The translations under genes and the position numbers were made by a program. DNA of 64,000 nt from Viridibacterium curvum (GTDB lineage: Bacteria; Pseudomonadota; Gammaproteobacteria; Burkholderiales; Rhodocyclaceae), in the NCBI RefSeq assembly GCF_039544165.1, contig NZ_BAABLD010000008.1, forward strand, positions 868,001-932,000, written 5' to 3'. The notes beneath the pieces were generated by a model. The model was not told the origin of the DNA and did not search any database. It saw only the letters and a program-made list of their open reading frames with translations. Below, piece by piece: positions 9,600-18,766 of this stretch. Position 1 is the stretch's first letter, and each line of letters opens with the position of its first letter.

Positions 9600-10205
9600 A
9601 TGCTTCTTGTCAGGACATCGTTGTTGTACGTGATCGTGCTGGTTCTGGCGGGCTGTGTGTCCATGCCGCTGCCGCCGGACTTGTCGGACAGCGAATTGCA
9701 CGCATTGGCGCAAGCGCAACCGGCCGCATTGCGGGTCGCGATCACGGAATGTCGCCAGAGCAAGACCGGCGAACCTTATGCCCCCTTTGCGGATGAACAC
9801 TGCCAGAACCTGATTCCCAAAGTCAGCGCGCTGCTCAAGAAAACCGGACTCGTGGGGGCCGTGAGTGAGAGTGATCAGACGGCGGACCTCTCTATCCTCA
9901 TTCACGAAACGCCGCGCAGGATCTATTGGTCGACTGCCGGACACAACCCCGGTATTGCCTTGTTCGGTCTGGCGATTCCCATCTGGTGGGCAGATCGCTT
10001 CGGCTATCACCTGAGCCTGACCGACAGGAAGACCGGCCAGCGCATCGAACTGAACAGCCTGCGTGAAGGCACCAGCATACAGGGCAGTTGGGGCACGCTG
10101 ACGGGTATGCTTCCCGGTCGCACTCTCAGTCCGGTAAAGATGGATGAAGCTGAGGTTGCGCGCATCAAGCTCGCCCTCCTTCAGTTGCTCGAAGCAAGGC
10201 AATAA
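9600..10205 (+). CDS. Predicted lipoprotein of unknown function
   Basis: The 201-residue protein begins with a hydrophobic segment ending in the lipobox LAGC (Cys at about 19), so it is probably anchored in the outer or inner membrane after export. The rest has no motif I recognise. A hydrophobic patch GIALFGLAIPIWWADRFGYHLSL lies near residues 122-144. An AGGAG-like ribosome binding site (CTGGAGGGTGCTGA) precedes the ATG. Another small lipoprotein gene follows 15 bases later, so the two are probably co-transcribed and related in role. Confidence 0.75.
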   Translation: MLLVRTSLLYVIVLVLAGCVSMPLPPDLSDSELHALAQAQPAALRVAITECRQSKTGEPYAPFADEHCQNLIPKVSALLKKTGLVGAVSESDQTADLSILIHETPRRIYWSTAGHNPGIALFGLAIPIWWADRFGYHLSLTDRKTGQRIELNSLREGTSIQGSWGTLTGMLPGRTLSPVKMDEAEVARIKLALLQLLEARQ

Positions 10206-10220
10206 CCCGGGAGAAAGAAG

Positions 10221-10652
10221 TTGAAATCAATCTGGATCACCAGCCTGATCATTTTGTTTGCTGGCTGCACTACGACACCCGTCAATATCAATAGCCCCCT
10301 GATCGGCAAATGGAGTGGCACGGATGAAAAAAACATCACGGGCAGCTTCGTTTTTGAAAGGAATGGCGAAGTCAGTGTCAGTGTTTCGGGCGAGTCCCTG
10401 ATGAGTGCGGAGCAAAAAGCGCTTGGTGTTAGAACCATTTTTGAACTGGATGCGATTGCCAGGCCGGAACGATTTGATGTGTTCGCGGTTTTCCAGGGAC
10501 GTAAATCGCCAATCACTTCCTGCATCTACCGCTTCCTGAACCCCGATGAAATCCAGATACGATGCAGCCAGGGTGGCGCACCCTTGCCCACCGCGTTTGA
10601 ATCCGGTGAAGCAAGTCATGCGGCGCTGAAGCTTTTCCGGCAGAAACCTTAA
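10221..10652 (+). CDS. Small predicted lipoprotein
   Basis: The 143-residue product starts at a TTG preceded by GGGAGAAAG. Its signal peptide ends in the lipobox FAGC (Cys about 16). The mature part (LIGKWSGTDEKNITGSFVFERNGEVSVSV) resembles small beta-rich lipocalin/META-like exported proteins, but no family is certain. It lies in a probable two-gene unit with the lipoprotein at 9600. Its base composition is a little lower in GC than its neighbours'. Confidence 0.7.
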   Translation: MKSIWITSLIILFAGCTTTPVNINSPLIGKWSGTDEKNITGSFVFERNGEVSVSVSGESLMSAEQKALGVRTIFELDAIARPERFDVFAVFQGRKSPITSCIYRFLNPDEIQIRCSQGGAPLPTAFESGEASHAALKLFRQKP

Positions 10653-10704
10653 CGCAGCACACGTGCCGGGGCACCCACGAAATGCCTCCGCTTGTTGGCT
10701 CGGT

Positions 10705-12325
10705 TTACAGCCGATAGCTCGCCACGATGCGCTGCATCGACTCGGCGAGCTTGTCCAGCTCGCGCGCCGAGCTGGCGCTCTCACCCGCCGCTGCACTCGA
10801 TTCTTCAGCCATCTGCGCGATGCGCTCCACCTGCTGGGCGATGCTGTTGCTGGTGCTGCTCTGCTCGCGGATGGCGTCGGTAATCTCGCTGACCATCTCG
10901 ATGGCGCTATGGCTGGCCACGCCGATCTGCTGGATCGCCTGGCTTGCGTCCTGCGCCCGGCTCACTCCGTCGCTGACGCGCGTTACCGCCTCTTCCATGC
11001 CTTCCACAGCACCGCGAGCACCGGCACGCACGGCTTCCACCATGGCAGAGATTTCCTGTGTCGATTGCGCCGTACGCTCAGCCAACTTGCGCACCTCGTC
11101 CGCCACCACGGCGAAGCCGCGGCCCTGTTCGCCAGCGCGCGCCGCCTCGATGGCGGCATTCAGCGCCAGCAGGTTGGTCTGATCAGCCACTTCGCGGATC
11201 ACCGCGACGACCGACGAAATCTTGTCGGTTTGCGCGCCGAGCTCGCGGATGCGCTCCGAAGCCTGGCCCACGGTGTTCGAGATCTGGTTGATGTCGCGGA
11301 CGGTCTGACCGATCACATCCTCGCCAGACTTCGACAGGCGTCCGGATTCCTTCGACAGGTTGTTGGCCTCGCCGGCGCGATCGCCGACGTGGTTGATGCT
11401 GACTGTCATCTCTTCCACTGCAGCGGCCATGCCGGCAGCGGCCGAGCTCTGGGCCTGGGCCGAGCTTTCGACCTGATTCGAGGTGGACGCCACGCGGCTC
11501 AATGCGGAAGCTACCGAATGTGCGCCCTCTGCAATCGCCTTGAGGTTGCTACGCAGGCTGTCCAGCAGACGATTCAGGTCCTCAGCCATGAGGCCCAGCT
11601 CGTCACGTTGCAGCACCGGCACACGCACAGTGAAGTCGCGGTTGCGCTGGATCTGCCCCACGGCCTGCTGCACGCCCCGCAGGGCATCGCTGATCCCGCG
11701 CACGAGCAGAAAGCCCATGCCGCCTACCAAGGCGATGGCCAGCGTCATCACGACCAGCGAGAAAACGCGGGCTGTGCGGCCGAAGCTCTCGGCAGCGTTG
11801 CCTTCCTTGAGGGCCGTCTCCTCGTTGCTTGCCGCGACGTCTTCCAGTGCTTTGTAGGCCGCCACACCCGCAGGCAGCAAGTCCTGCTCGATCGCCTGCC
11901 GTGCAGCGTCATCGTTTCCCTGGCGCGACAGGTCCAGCACCTTGGCTACATGTTGATCGAACGCCTTGATCGCTGTCTGCGCAGCGGTCAGCAAAGCTCG
12001 ATCTTCATCGCTGTCGATCAGCTCATCGCTGTACTTTTTCAGCTGGGCTTCAAGGTCTGCACGGGTTTCCTCAATGTCCTTCTCGATCTGCGCCAGCTTG
12101 GCGTGATCATTGATGAGAATGTCGCGTAATGCCCAACTGCATGCGCAGAAGGTCGATTTCGGCCTTATCCACCGCACCGATGCTCGGAATCGAATCGGTG
12201 TTGGCGACCGAGATCGCCGTCGTCAGACGTGAAGCCGTCACCAGCCCAATGACGCCGACCACCAACAAGGCGGCGGTCGAGGCCATGATCATGATCCACA
12301 GGCGTTTTGAAATTGTCATGCTCAT
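10705..12325 (-). pseudogene. Methyl-accepting chemotaxis protein, split by a one-base frameshift
   Basis: The 5' part (start at MSMTISKRLW, ATG at 12325, with GAGGAAG upstream) encodes a first membrane helix and the beginning of a four-helix-bundle sensor, LLRMQLG. It then runs into a stop. The rest continues in another frame from about 12132: ALRDILINDHAKLAQIEKDIEETRADLEAQ, a second membrane helix (FSLVVMTLAIALVGGMGFLLV), HAMP, and the full signalling domain with the highly conserved EVADQTNLLALNAAIEAARAGEQGRGFAVVADEVRKLAE tip. Removing one base of the CCC run at 12132-12134 restores a single frame of normal receptor length. It is either a recent pseudogene or a sequencing error. Confidence 0.8.
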
Positions 12326-12501
12326 GAAGTGCTTCCTCAGCGTATTCCGGAGACGGAGCTCAGCCAGCTGCACACGGACGCAGTTAATCGACCTTTAGCG
12401 GGCGACTTCGACGGTCAACGGCAGGGAGACGAAGAGCTTGAAGGCGGGCCTGGAATCGGCTCAACCCTGGATCTGTCGTCAGGCCAAGGCGGGCAGGCGT
12501 T

Positions 12502-13407
12502 TCAGTCCGGGGTCTGTGGAATGCGGGCCAGAACTCCGGTGCCGAAGTCCTGGTAGAAGGGCAGGTCCTGGCGGTGTGCGTAGCCGATGAAGCAATCGCA
12601 AAGCTTGCGGGAACAAGGTTCAGGTCTGAGGATGCTGTCGAGATCAGACTCGTACAGATTGCCCAGTTTCTGCGGCAGGAAATGGCAGCGCTGCAGATTG
12701 CCTTGCCCATCCACCGACAGGACTTCGCTGCCGCCACGACAGGGCTTGCCCAGCGATGTGACGGGCTGGCGGTTGTAGCGGAACCAGGGGTCAATGGCGT
12801 CCAGCCAGGCGATGTCTTCAGCGCTGTAGTAGCGGCTGCCCCGCCGGTCGTAGGCGTTGAGCCACATGTAGCAATCTGCCGGCAGCGCAGCGCGCAGCGC
12901 ACGGATTGCATCGAAGTGTTCGCGCATGGCGACAACACCCACCGAGAAGGCGATGCCGTATCGCCGCAAGGTGTCGCAGTGTGCAATGAAGCGTTCCAGT
13001 GTGGTCTGGTCCGGATGATAGGTGCACCACAGGCTCAGCTTGCCGGGGCTGACCTTCGCCAGCCAGGACAGCGGGCCGGACAGGTTGGTCTGCAGGGCGA
13101 CCTGCGCGACATGCGGCATCGCGGCCAGTTCGGTCATGGCCTGCCGGTAGTGCTGCCGCACCAGCGCTTCGCCCCAGGGCGTGAACAGCACGCGCATGGG
13201 GCGCTGCTGCGCAGCTAGCCAGGCCACGAAGCGCTGCACTTCGGCTGCGTCGCGCTGCATGGTGGCGCGCGTGTCCTGGCGCTTGGCAAACGGGCAGTAG
13301 TGGCAGTCGTAATTGCAACTGGACAGGGTGCCGCGATAGAGCAGCGTCAGCACCGGTGCATCGCTGCCGGCGTCATGCGCCATGGCCTCGGGCACCAGGC
13401 TCAGCAT
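12502..13407 (-). CDS. STM4011 family radical SAM protein
   Basis: The 301-residue protein has the radical SAM cluster CNYDCHYC (CxxxCxxC) near residue 31, set in a TLLYRGTLSSCNYDCHYCPFAKR context. A C-terminal region contains further cysteines (GKPCRGG, RCHFLPQK, CSRKLCDCFIGY) that could bind an auxiliary iron-sulfur cluster, as in SPASM-type peptide-modifying enzymes. This matches STM4011 of Salmonella, whose reaction is unknown. It is the last gene of the five-gene operon 12502-17652. Its ATG overlaps the end of the previous gene by seven bases, which implies coupled translation. Confidence 0.85.
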   Translation of the reverse strand: MLSLVPEAMAHDAGSDAPVLTLLYRGTLSSCNYDCHYCPFAKRQDTRATMQRDAAEVQRFVAWLAAQQRPMRVLFTPWGEALVRQHYRQAMTELAAMPHVAQVALQTNLSGPLSWLAKVSPGKLSLWCTYHPDQTTLERFIAHCDTLRRYGIAFSVGVVAMREHFDAIRALRAALPADCYMWLNAYDRRGSRYYSAEDIAWLDAIDPWFRYNRQPVTSLGKPCRGGSEVLSVDGQGNLQRCHFLPQKLGNLYESDLDSILRPEPCSRKLCDCFIGYAHRQDLPFYQDFGTGVLARIPQTPD

Positions 13408-14780
13408 GCGGCCTCCGTCGCCTCCATCAGGCTGCGTACCTTGGCCGATACCAGCCAGGGGCCGATGGTGTCGGCATGCGCGTAGCCTTCGTCATTGAGG
13501 CGGATGCCGCTGCCGTCATCCACAACAAGCTGCAGCGCAAACAGCTCATTCAGTTGCGGCAGATCTTCAAGGCAGTGCGAGCCAAAGCGTTGCAGATAGT
13601 CGGCGTAGCGCAAGCCAGGCTCGGTGAGGATGGACTGGATGACGAAGCGCCGGCGCTGGTCTTCGGCATCGAGCTGGAAACCGTGCCAGGCCTGCGCGAA
13701 GTGCGCGTCGTCGAGTGCCACGTAGTTGTCGATGATGTGGCGGGTATCGCTACGACCGATGGCGTACTCGCTGGAGTAGTGCAGCGCGCGGGTGTAGGAG
13801 CGCGCACCGGCACCCAGCCCGACCATGCCATCGTTCTGACAGCAGTAGACAGGTCCGCCCTGGTCCGGCGCGTGGGGCGCGCGGAACATGCGCATCGAGG
13901 TCTGTGTGTAGCCAGCCGCACGCAGGTGATCACGTGCTGCGGTGTAGAGATCAAGGCGCGTGTCTGTCTCGGGTATCAGGTGCAGGTAGTCCCTGGAGCC
14001 GTCGTCATGGCGACGCTTGATGCGACCCAGCCCCGTCTGTTCCCGTATGTAGAGCGGGTACAGGTAGATCTCTTCCGGCGCGAAAGACAATGCACTGTCG
14101 ATGGAGGCGAGCAGGCTTGCCTTGGTCTGGCCGGCAATGCCATAGATCAGGTCGAGGTTCAGCACCGGGAACGCCGCCTCGCGGATGCGTTCGATGGCCG
14201 TACGGACCACCGAGTTCTGCTGCAGCCTGACGAGGGCGCGCATCTCGGCGCTGGAAAAACTCTGGATGCCCAGACTGACGCGGCTCACCCCTGCGTCGCG
14301 ACATACAGCCAGCTTCTCGGCGCTCACCGTTTCGGGCGAGGCTTCGATGCCTGACGGTACGTTATGGAGATCAACGCCCAGGATGCCCTGTATGCCATCG
14401 AACAACTGCCCCAGCTGTGCAGCTGACAGATACGTGGGCGTGCCGCCACCGATGGCGAAGCGTGCAAAGCGGCGCTTACCCAGCTGCTCGTCCATGACCC
14501 GCATCTGCCGGACCACCTGTGCAACGTAGCGATCCACCAGCGCAGGCTCGGGCCTGGCCATCGCGAACAGGTTGCAGAAGCCGCAGCGCATGCTGCAGAA
14601 GGGCACGTGGATGTAACCGAACAAGGCCGAGCGGTCCTCCCCTCCCCACAGTGCCGCGAGCGACTGCGGTGCGGGCAGCTTGCGGTAGGCCGACTTGTGC
14701 GGGTAGGAATACGAATAGGCCTGGTATGGCGTCAGCCGCAGGCGCTGTGCAAGCGTGTCGAGTGCTTCCGGTTTGTTCAC
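13401..14780 (-). CDS. STM4012 family radical SAM protein (HemN-like)
   Basis: The 459-residue enzyme resembles the coproporphyrinogen III oxidase-like (HemN/HemW) branch of radical SAM proteins: GYIHVPFCSMRCGFCNLF with CxxxCxxC, AIGGGTPTYLSAAQL, GIEASPETVSAEKL, VSRVSLGIQSFSSAEM and NLDLIYGIAGQT. True HemN makes protoporphyrinogen. This branch, STM4012, is found only with the other genes of this cluster and its substrate is unknown. It starts at a GTG that overlaps the upstream stop codon (GTGA). Confidence 0.87.
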   Translation of the reverse strand: MNKPEALDTLAQRLRLTPYQAYSYSYPHKSAYRKLPAPQSLAALWGGEDRSALFGYIHVPFCSMRCGFCNLFAMARPEPALVDRYVAQVVRQMRVMDEQLGKRRFARFAIGGGTPTYLSAAQLGQLFDGIQGILGVDLHNVPSGIEASPETVSAEKLAVCRDAGVSRVSLGIQSFSSAEMRALVRLQQNSVVRTAIERIREAAFPVLNLDLIYGIAGQTKASLLASIDSALSFAPEEIYLYPLYIREQTGLGRIKRRHDDGSRDYLHLIPETDTRLDLYTAARDHLRAAGYTQTSMRMFRAPHAPDQGGPVYCCQNDGMVGLGAGARSYTRALHYSSEYAIGRSDTRHIIDNYVALDDAHFAQAWHGFQLDAEDQRRRFVIQSILTEPGLRYADYLQRFGSHCLEDLPQLNELFALQLVVDDGSGIRLNDEGYAHADTIGPWLVSAKVRSLMEATEAAC

Positions 14781-15610
14781 GGTGTGGCGGCATCCCGGGC
14801 GGGGATGAAGAAGTGTGCGTAGGGCACGTTCCAGACGGTGTCGTGGGCGAGGCGATGGCCATGGTAGCCGTCCTCTCCGAACGCGGTGCCGTGGTCCGAG
14901 CAGATGATGGCGAAGGTCGGTGCGCGTTGCGCGCAGGCTTCGAAGAGTGGCGCCAACGCGAGATCCGCATGCCGCAGCGCTGCCGCGTGAGTCGCCGGGC
15001 TGTCGCTGCGGCTGCCCGTCAGGTAGATGTGGCTTGGCGAGTGGATGGCAGACACGTTGATGAACAGGAAGACACGTTTTCCGGTCGCCTCCATTCTCTG
15101 GATGGCCAGCTCGGCCTGGTTCTCTGTCGAGCGTGGATGCGTCACGCCGAGTGCAGGGCGCCAGTGGCTCTCGGCAAACATGTCGGGCAGCACACGGCCC
15201 AGCGCCGTCAGCTTGTTGAAAAAACCCACGCCACCGATGCAGATGGTCTGGTAGCCGCGTGCGGCAAGCCCGGCGGGGACTGACGCCTCGTCGAACACAC
15301 AGGTGTGTGTCGACGTTGTCTCGCTGCCACGGAACGCCGTTGCGAACAGCCGAGCATGACGACCGGGTGAGGCTGGCGTCGGCAGGAAGCCCGCAAAGAA
15401 CGCCTGGTGTGCTGCAAAGGTGAAGCTGCCGGGGGTATGCCGCTTCTCCCAGCCGCTGGCGGGCAGGAACTTGCGCAGAACGGGCAACTCGCCGGCTTCG
15501 AAAAGTTGCTGGGCAACGTCGTAGCGCAAGGCATCGAGGGTGATGAACAGGATGTCGTGGCTACCGACAACTGCATTCATGTCAGGAATATCGTGAGCAT
15601 CCAGCTTCAT
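14777..15610 (-). CDS. STM4013/SEN3800 family hydrolase (alkaline phosphatase/sulfatase fold)
   Basis: The 277-residue protein has the metal-binding pattern of the alkaline phosphatase/sulfatase superfamily: ILFITLDALRYDV at the N-terminus (first metal aspartate), a nucleophile-region THTCVFD, AIHSPSHIY, and near the end SDHGTAFGEDGYHGH with the conserved Asp-His-Gly. There is no signal peptide, so it acts in the cytosol, unlike most sulfatases. The start at MKLDAHDIPD (ATG at 15610) overlaps the upstream gene by four bases (ATGA). Its role in the STM4011-4015 cluster is unknown. It may hydrolyse or transfer a phosphate or sulfate ester. Confidence 0.85.
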   Translation of the reverse strand: MKLDAHDIPDMNAVVGSHDILFITLDALRYDVAQQLFEAGELPVLRKFLPASGWEKRHTPGSFTFAAHQAFFAGFLPTPASPGRHARLFATAFRGSETTSTHTCVFDEASVPAGLAARGYQTICIGGVGFFNKLTALGRVLPDMFAESHWRPALGVTHPRSTENQAELAIQRMEATGKRVFLFINVSAIHSPSHIYLTGSRSDSPATHAAALRHADLALAPLFEACAQRAPTFAIICSDHGTAFGEDGYHGHRLAHDTVWNVPYAHFFIPARDAATP

Positions 15611-16743
15611 GCGGCCAGCGCCTGCAACTGTGCGGCATAGGTGTCCTGCCCCTGCCACTGCAGGCCGGGCAGCAGGTCGCCGAACGCGTTGGCTTCAAGA
15701 ATGCTGGCCTTGCCGCCTTTGACGACCACGTCAAAGCCCGCGACCAGGCTTTGCGGAAAGCTGGCCGCTGCATGCATCGAGACGGCTTCCAGCGCAGCCA
15801 GATCAGGCGCGTTCAACAGGCTCGCCGCATCACCGCGACGGTTGCCCAGGTGCAGGTTGGTCATGATGTGTTGCCCGACGCGCGCAACACGATGCGCCAC
15901 CCTGCCCGCCAGCGTCACGACGCGGAAGTCGTAGCTTGCATCGCCATGACGGGGTTTGGGCAGCCAGGCCTCAACATAAGCCTGCTGGCCCGCGAGGGCA
16001 TTGATGAGGTCGGCGATGTCATGACGCGTGCTGTAGCGGCTCATGCGCTTGAGGTTGAACAGGCGCAGGCCTGACGATGTGCGTTCGATGCGGGCCGTCG
16101 TGGTGGCCTGCTCGCGCCCACCGCTTGCGCGGCGATAGGCGACGACGCCTGCCGCAGAGGAGCCGTAACGCGCCTTGATGAACACCCGATCGAGCTGGTT
16201 CTGATCGAGCCTGGACTGCAAGTCGTCATAGTTGATGACAGGCCCCAGCAAGCGGGGCGTGGAGACCGCGTGCCGCACCAGGTGTTGCTGGCAGGCCAGC
16301 TTGTCGGTCATCAGCAGCACTTCCGCAGGAGCGTTCACCATCTGCAGATGCGGATGCTGCGCAAGGAGCGCGGCCAGCGTGCCGAGCGCGGCCGAGAATC
16401 CCGCAAACCAGGCATCGGTGTCGCGCAATTCGCCATGCGCAGGCAGCGAGGGCACATCGCGCCCCAGAAGGCGGCAGCCGAGGACGCATAGCTTGTGTTG
16501 CGCTACGGGGTCGTCACCCGGCGATTCGATCTTGAACACGCAAGGTCGTTCGAGGTAGCCGAGCAGGATCTCCGGCGCGTCCAGCCAGGCGGACCACTCC
16601 ACGACCTGTGCAGGCGGCAGGCCGAACCCTGCGCGGGCCGCCTGCAACAAGCGCAGGCGTTTCCCTGTCGCGACGCCGAGCACCACCTGCGTGCCCGGCG
16701 ACACGGCCTCACGCGCTACGCTGTCGGCAGCACACTGCAACAT
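15607..16743 (-). CDS. STM4014 family protein, ATP-grasp-like
   Basis: The 378-residue protein has features of an ATP-grasp enzyme: a LLMTDKLACQQHLVRHAVSTP segment (substrate/ATP lysine region), VFIKARYGSSAAGVVAY (the ATP-clamping strand) and a C-terminal ILEANAFGDLLPG that would supply metal ligands. ATP-grasp enzymes join a carboxylate to an amine or thiol, often on peptides. It corresponds to STM4014 of Salmonella. Its stop overlaps the next start, and its ATG directly follows the stop of the LRR gene (TGAATG, zero spacing). Confidence 0.8.
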   Translation of the reverse strand: MLQCAADSVAREAVSPGTQVVLGVATGKRLRLLQAARAGFGLPPAQVVEWSAWLDAPEILLGYLERPCVFKIESPGDDPVAQHKLCVLGCRLLGRDVPSLPAHGELRDTDAWFAGFSAALGTLAALLAQHPHLQMVNAPAEVLLMTDKLACQQHLVRHAVSTPRLLGPVINYDDLQSRLDQNQLDRVFIKARYGSSAAGVVAYRRASGGREQATTTARIERTSSGLRLFNLKRMSRYSTRHDIADLINALAGQQAYVEAWLPKPRHGDASYDFRVVTLAGRVAHRVARVGQHIMTNLHLGNRRGDAASLLNAPDLAALEAVSMHAAASFPQSLVAGFDVVVKGGKASILEANAFGDLLPGLQWQGQDTYAAQLQALAA

Positions 16744-17652
16744 TCACTCGCCGACAGCCACGTACTTGTAGCCTTCGTCCTCGTCCTGCGCATCGTCCAG
16801 CTTCACGCTGATGGGCAGGGAGCGCAGCTTGTCCTGCACTGCCTGTGAGATGTAGTGGTGGCTCAGATCCAGGCAGCGCAGCTTGCGCACGTGCGGGCTG
16901 TTGAAGAGCGCCTCGGCACCGGTGTCGCCGAGCGTGCCCAGCGAAAGATCCAGTGTATCGAGCTGCTCGATCCAGGATTGCCCCGCCAGCCACACGGCCA
17001 GATCATCGGCGATATCCGAATCACGCAGACCCAGATAGCGCAGGCCCGGCGTACGCAGGCTGCCCAGCACGCGCTCGTACAGCGCGACGTCGCCGTCGAA
17101 ACCGTAGCCGTCCGTGCCCAGCCACAGCTCCAGGTGTTCGAGTGCCGGCAGGCTCGATTCGGCCAGTGCATTGGCAACACTGCTCGGCAAACCACCGCTC
17201 TCGATGATCAGCTGCTTCAGTGCGGGATGCGAGAAGGGCTCCAGCTCCAGCTGGTTGCCGCCACGGATGCGCAGGGTTTCCAGCGACTGGAAGTTCTCCA
17301 GCAGCATGTTGTAGTCCGACTGGATGATCCACGAGATCTCGCAGTCTTCGTAGGTCATGTCACCGATGAACAAAGCTTTCAGCGCCGGCAGCTCGGCGGC
17401 ATGGGCAACCAGCACGCCGAGGGTTTCTTCCGAGCTTTCTTCTGCCGGGTTGTTCCACTGTCCGATGATCAGGGCATCCAGCTTGCTCTTGTCGACCTTG
17501 GACAGGAACTCTTCGATCAGGTCCCCGATACGGCGCTCATCGTCGTATTCGAGTGTCAGCCGATAGACCTTGGTCGCGATGTCGGGCTGGCCGCCGTCAT
17601 AAGTCTCAACTTTCTTGCCGTGAAAAACGTCGCTGTACTCTGAAATGGTCAC
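16744..17652 (-). CDS. STM4015 family leucine-rich-repeat protein
   Basis: The 302-residue protein starts at a GTG and is the first gene of the operon. It consists of an N-terminal block (MTISEYSDVFHGKKVETYDG) followed by degenerate leucine-rich repeats: LPALKALFIGDM, FQSLETLRIRGGN, HPALKQLIIESGG, LPALEHLELWLG, TPGLRYLGLRDSD, IEQLDTLDLSLG and VRKLRCLDLSHHYIS. It ends with an acidic tail (DDAQDEDEGYKYVAVGE). In this family it always travels with the two radical SAM genes, the ATP-grasp-like gene and the hydrolase. It could be the scaffold, the recognition subunit or the substrate modified by these enzymes; this is inference. Confidence 0.85.
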   Translation of the reverse strand: MTISEYSDVFHGKKVETYDGGQPDIATKVYRLTLEYDDERRIGDLIEEFLSKVDKSKLDALIIGQWNNPAEESSEETLGVLVAHAAELPALKALFIGDMTYEDCEISWIIQSDYNMLLENFQSLETLRIRGGNQLELEPFSHPALKQLIIESGGLPSSVANALAESSLPALEHLELWLGTDGYGFDGDVALYERVLGSLRTPGLRYLGLRDSDIADDLAVWLAGQSWIEQLDTLDLSLGTLGDTGAEALFNSPHVRKLRCLDLSHHYISQAVQDKLRSLPISVKLDDAQDEDEGYKYVAVGE

Positions 17653-17763
17653 GATGAATTCCTGTCTCGGAGGTTTGAAAATGCCAGGCGGCGGGTTGGT
17701 ATATCAAAAGCGGATACGAGCGTCAAAGACCAATGATGATGCGGGACTGCTGTTGCAAACAGC

Positions 17764-18636
17764 CTACAACGCAAACGCCAGCACCACCGGCAACACCACC
17801 ACGGCCAGCAGGTTGCCGATCAGCACGATGGAGGCGACCTTGTCGGGCTCCTGGTTGTAGCGCTCGGCGAACAGGTAGTTCATCACCGCTGGCGGCAGTG
17901 CGCCATAGATGATCAGCAGCGCTGCCTGCAGCCCATGCAGGCCCAGTGCCCAGGCAATCGCTCCGGCCAACGCGCCACCGATGGCCGGTCGCGCGAGGCC
18001 GCCGATGAGACCCACGCGCCAGCCTTCGAGGCGGATGTCCGTCATGCGCACACCCAGCGAGAACAGCATCAGCGGAATCGCGATGTCGCCCAGCAGCTTC
18101 AGCGCCATCACCAGCGGCGGCCACACCACGATGCCCGACAGCGACACCGCAAGGCCAAGCAAGGTCGCGATGACGTTGGGCACTTTCCATAACTGGCTCA
18201 GATGCAGCTTGTGATCCAGCAGATAACTGCCATAGGTGAAGTGCAACAGCGTCGACACCATGAACAGGATGACAGCGGGCTGCAGCGCCTGGTCGCCATA
18301 AGCAAGTACCGCCAGCGGAATACCCAGATTGGCCGAGTTGCTGAACATGATGGTCGGCAACAGCGTGCGCGGATCTTCCTTCAGCACGCGCGACAAAACA
18401 TGCCCAGCCACACCGCAGGCAACCGTCAGCAGCAGCATTGCCAGCGCAAGTTGCCAGTACTGCGCGACGTGGAAGTCACGCCCCGCCAACGCACCGAAGA
18501 TCAGCGCCGGCGCAAACACATCCATGGTCAGCTTGTTCGCCACCCCCATGTCCGGCCGCTCGCGCCGTGCGACGAAGTAGCCGACGGCGGCGATGGTGAA
18601 GACGGGGAAGAGGATGGAGATGATGCGTTCGAGCAT
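17764..18636 (-). CDS. AEC family transporter (auxin efflux carrier-like)
   Basis: The 290-residue inner-membrane protein has about ten membrane helices arranged as two five-helix halves. Family features include SILFPVFTIAAVGYFVARR, FAPALIFGALA, the broken helix SNSANLGIPLAVLAYG, and PLMLFSLGVRM before the second half. Bacterial AEC members export small carboxylates such as malate. No catabolic partner lies beside it, so the substrate is unknown. It follows the STM4015 operon on the same strand with a 111-base gap. Confidence 0.9.
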   Translation of the reverse strand: MLERIISILFPVFTIAAVGYFVARRERPDMGVANKLTMDVFAPALIFGALAGRDFHVAQYWQLALAMLLLTVACGVAGHVLSRVLKEDPRTLLPTIMFSNSANLGIPLAVLAYGDQALQPAVILFMVSTLLHFTYGSYLLDHKLHLSQLWKVPNVIATLLGLAVSLSGIVVWPPLVMALKLLGDIAIPLMLFSLGVRMTDIRLEGWRVGLIGGLARPAIGGALAGAIAWALGLHGLQAALLIIYGALPPAVMNYLFAERYNQEPDKVASIVLIGNLLAVVVLPVVLAFAL

Positions 18637-18766
18637 GGCGGGGTGCCGCGTGAAGAGCTGCGTGGAAACAGGATTCTAGTCTTCACACGGCGTAACCGGA
18701 CTGAATGTGGATTTGTCCTTCATCGGGAGGCATTATGCTGTCGTCCAATTTCACGTAAGGCACAAC

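Noticed and set aside
10663..12129. 488-codon plus-strand frame antisense to the chemoreceptor
   Set aside because: The opposite strand encodes the highly conserved chemoreceptor signalling domain; this frame has no family features.
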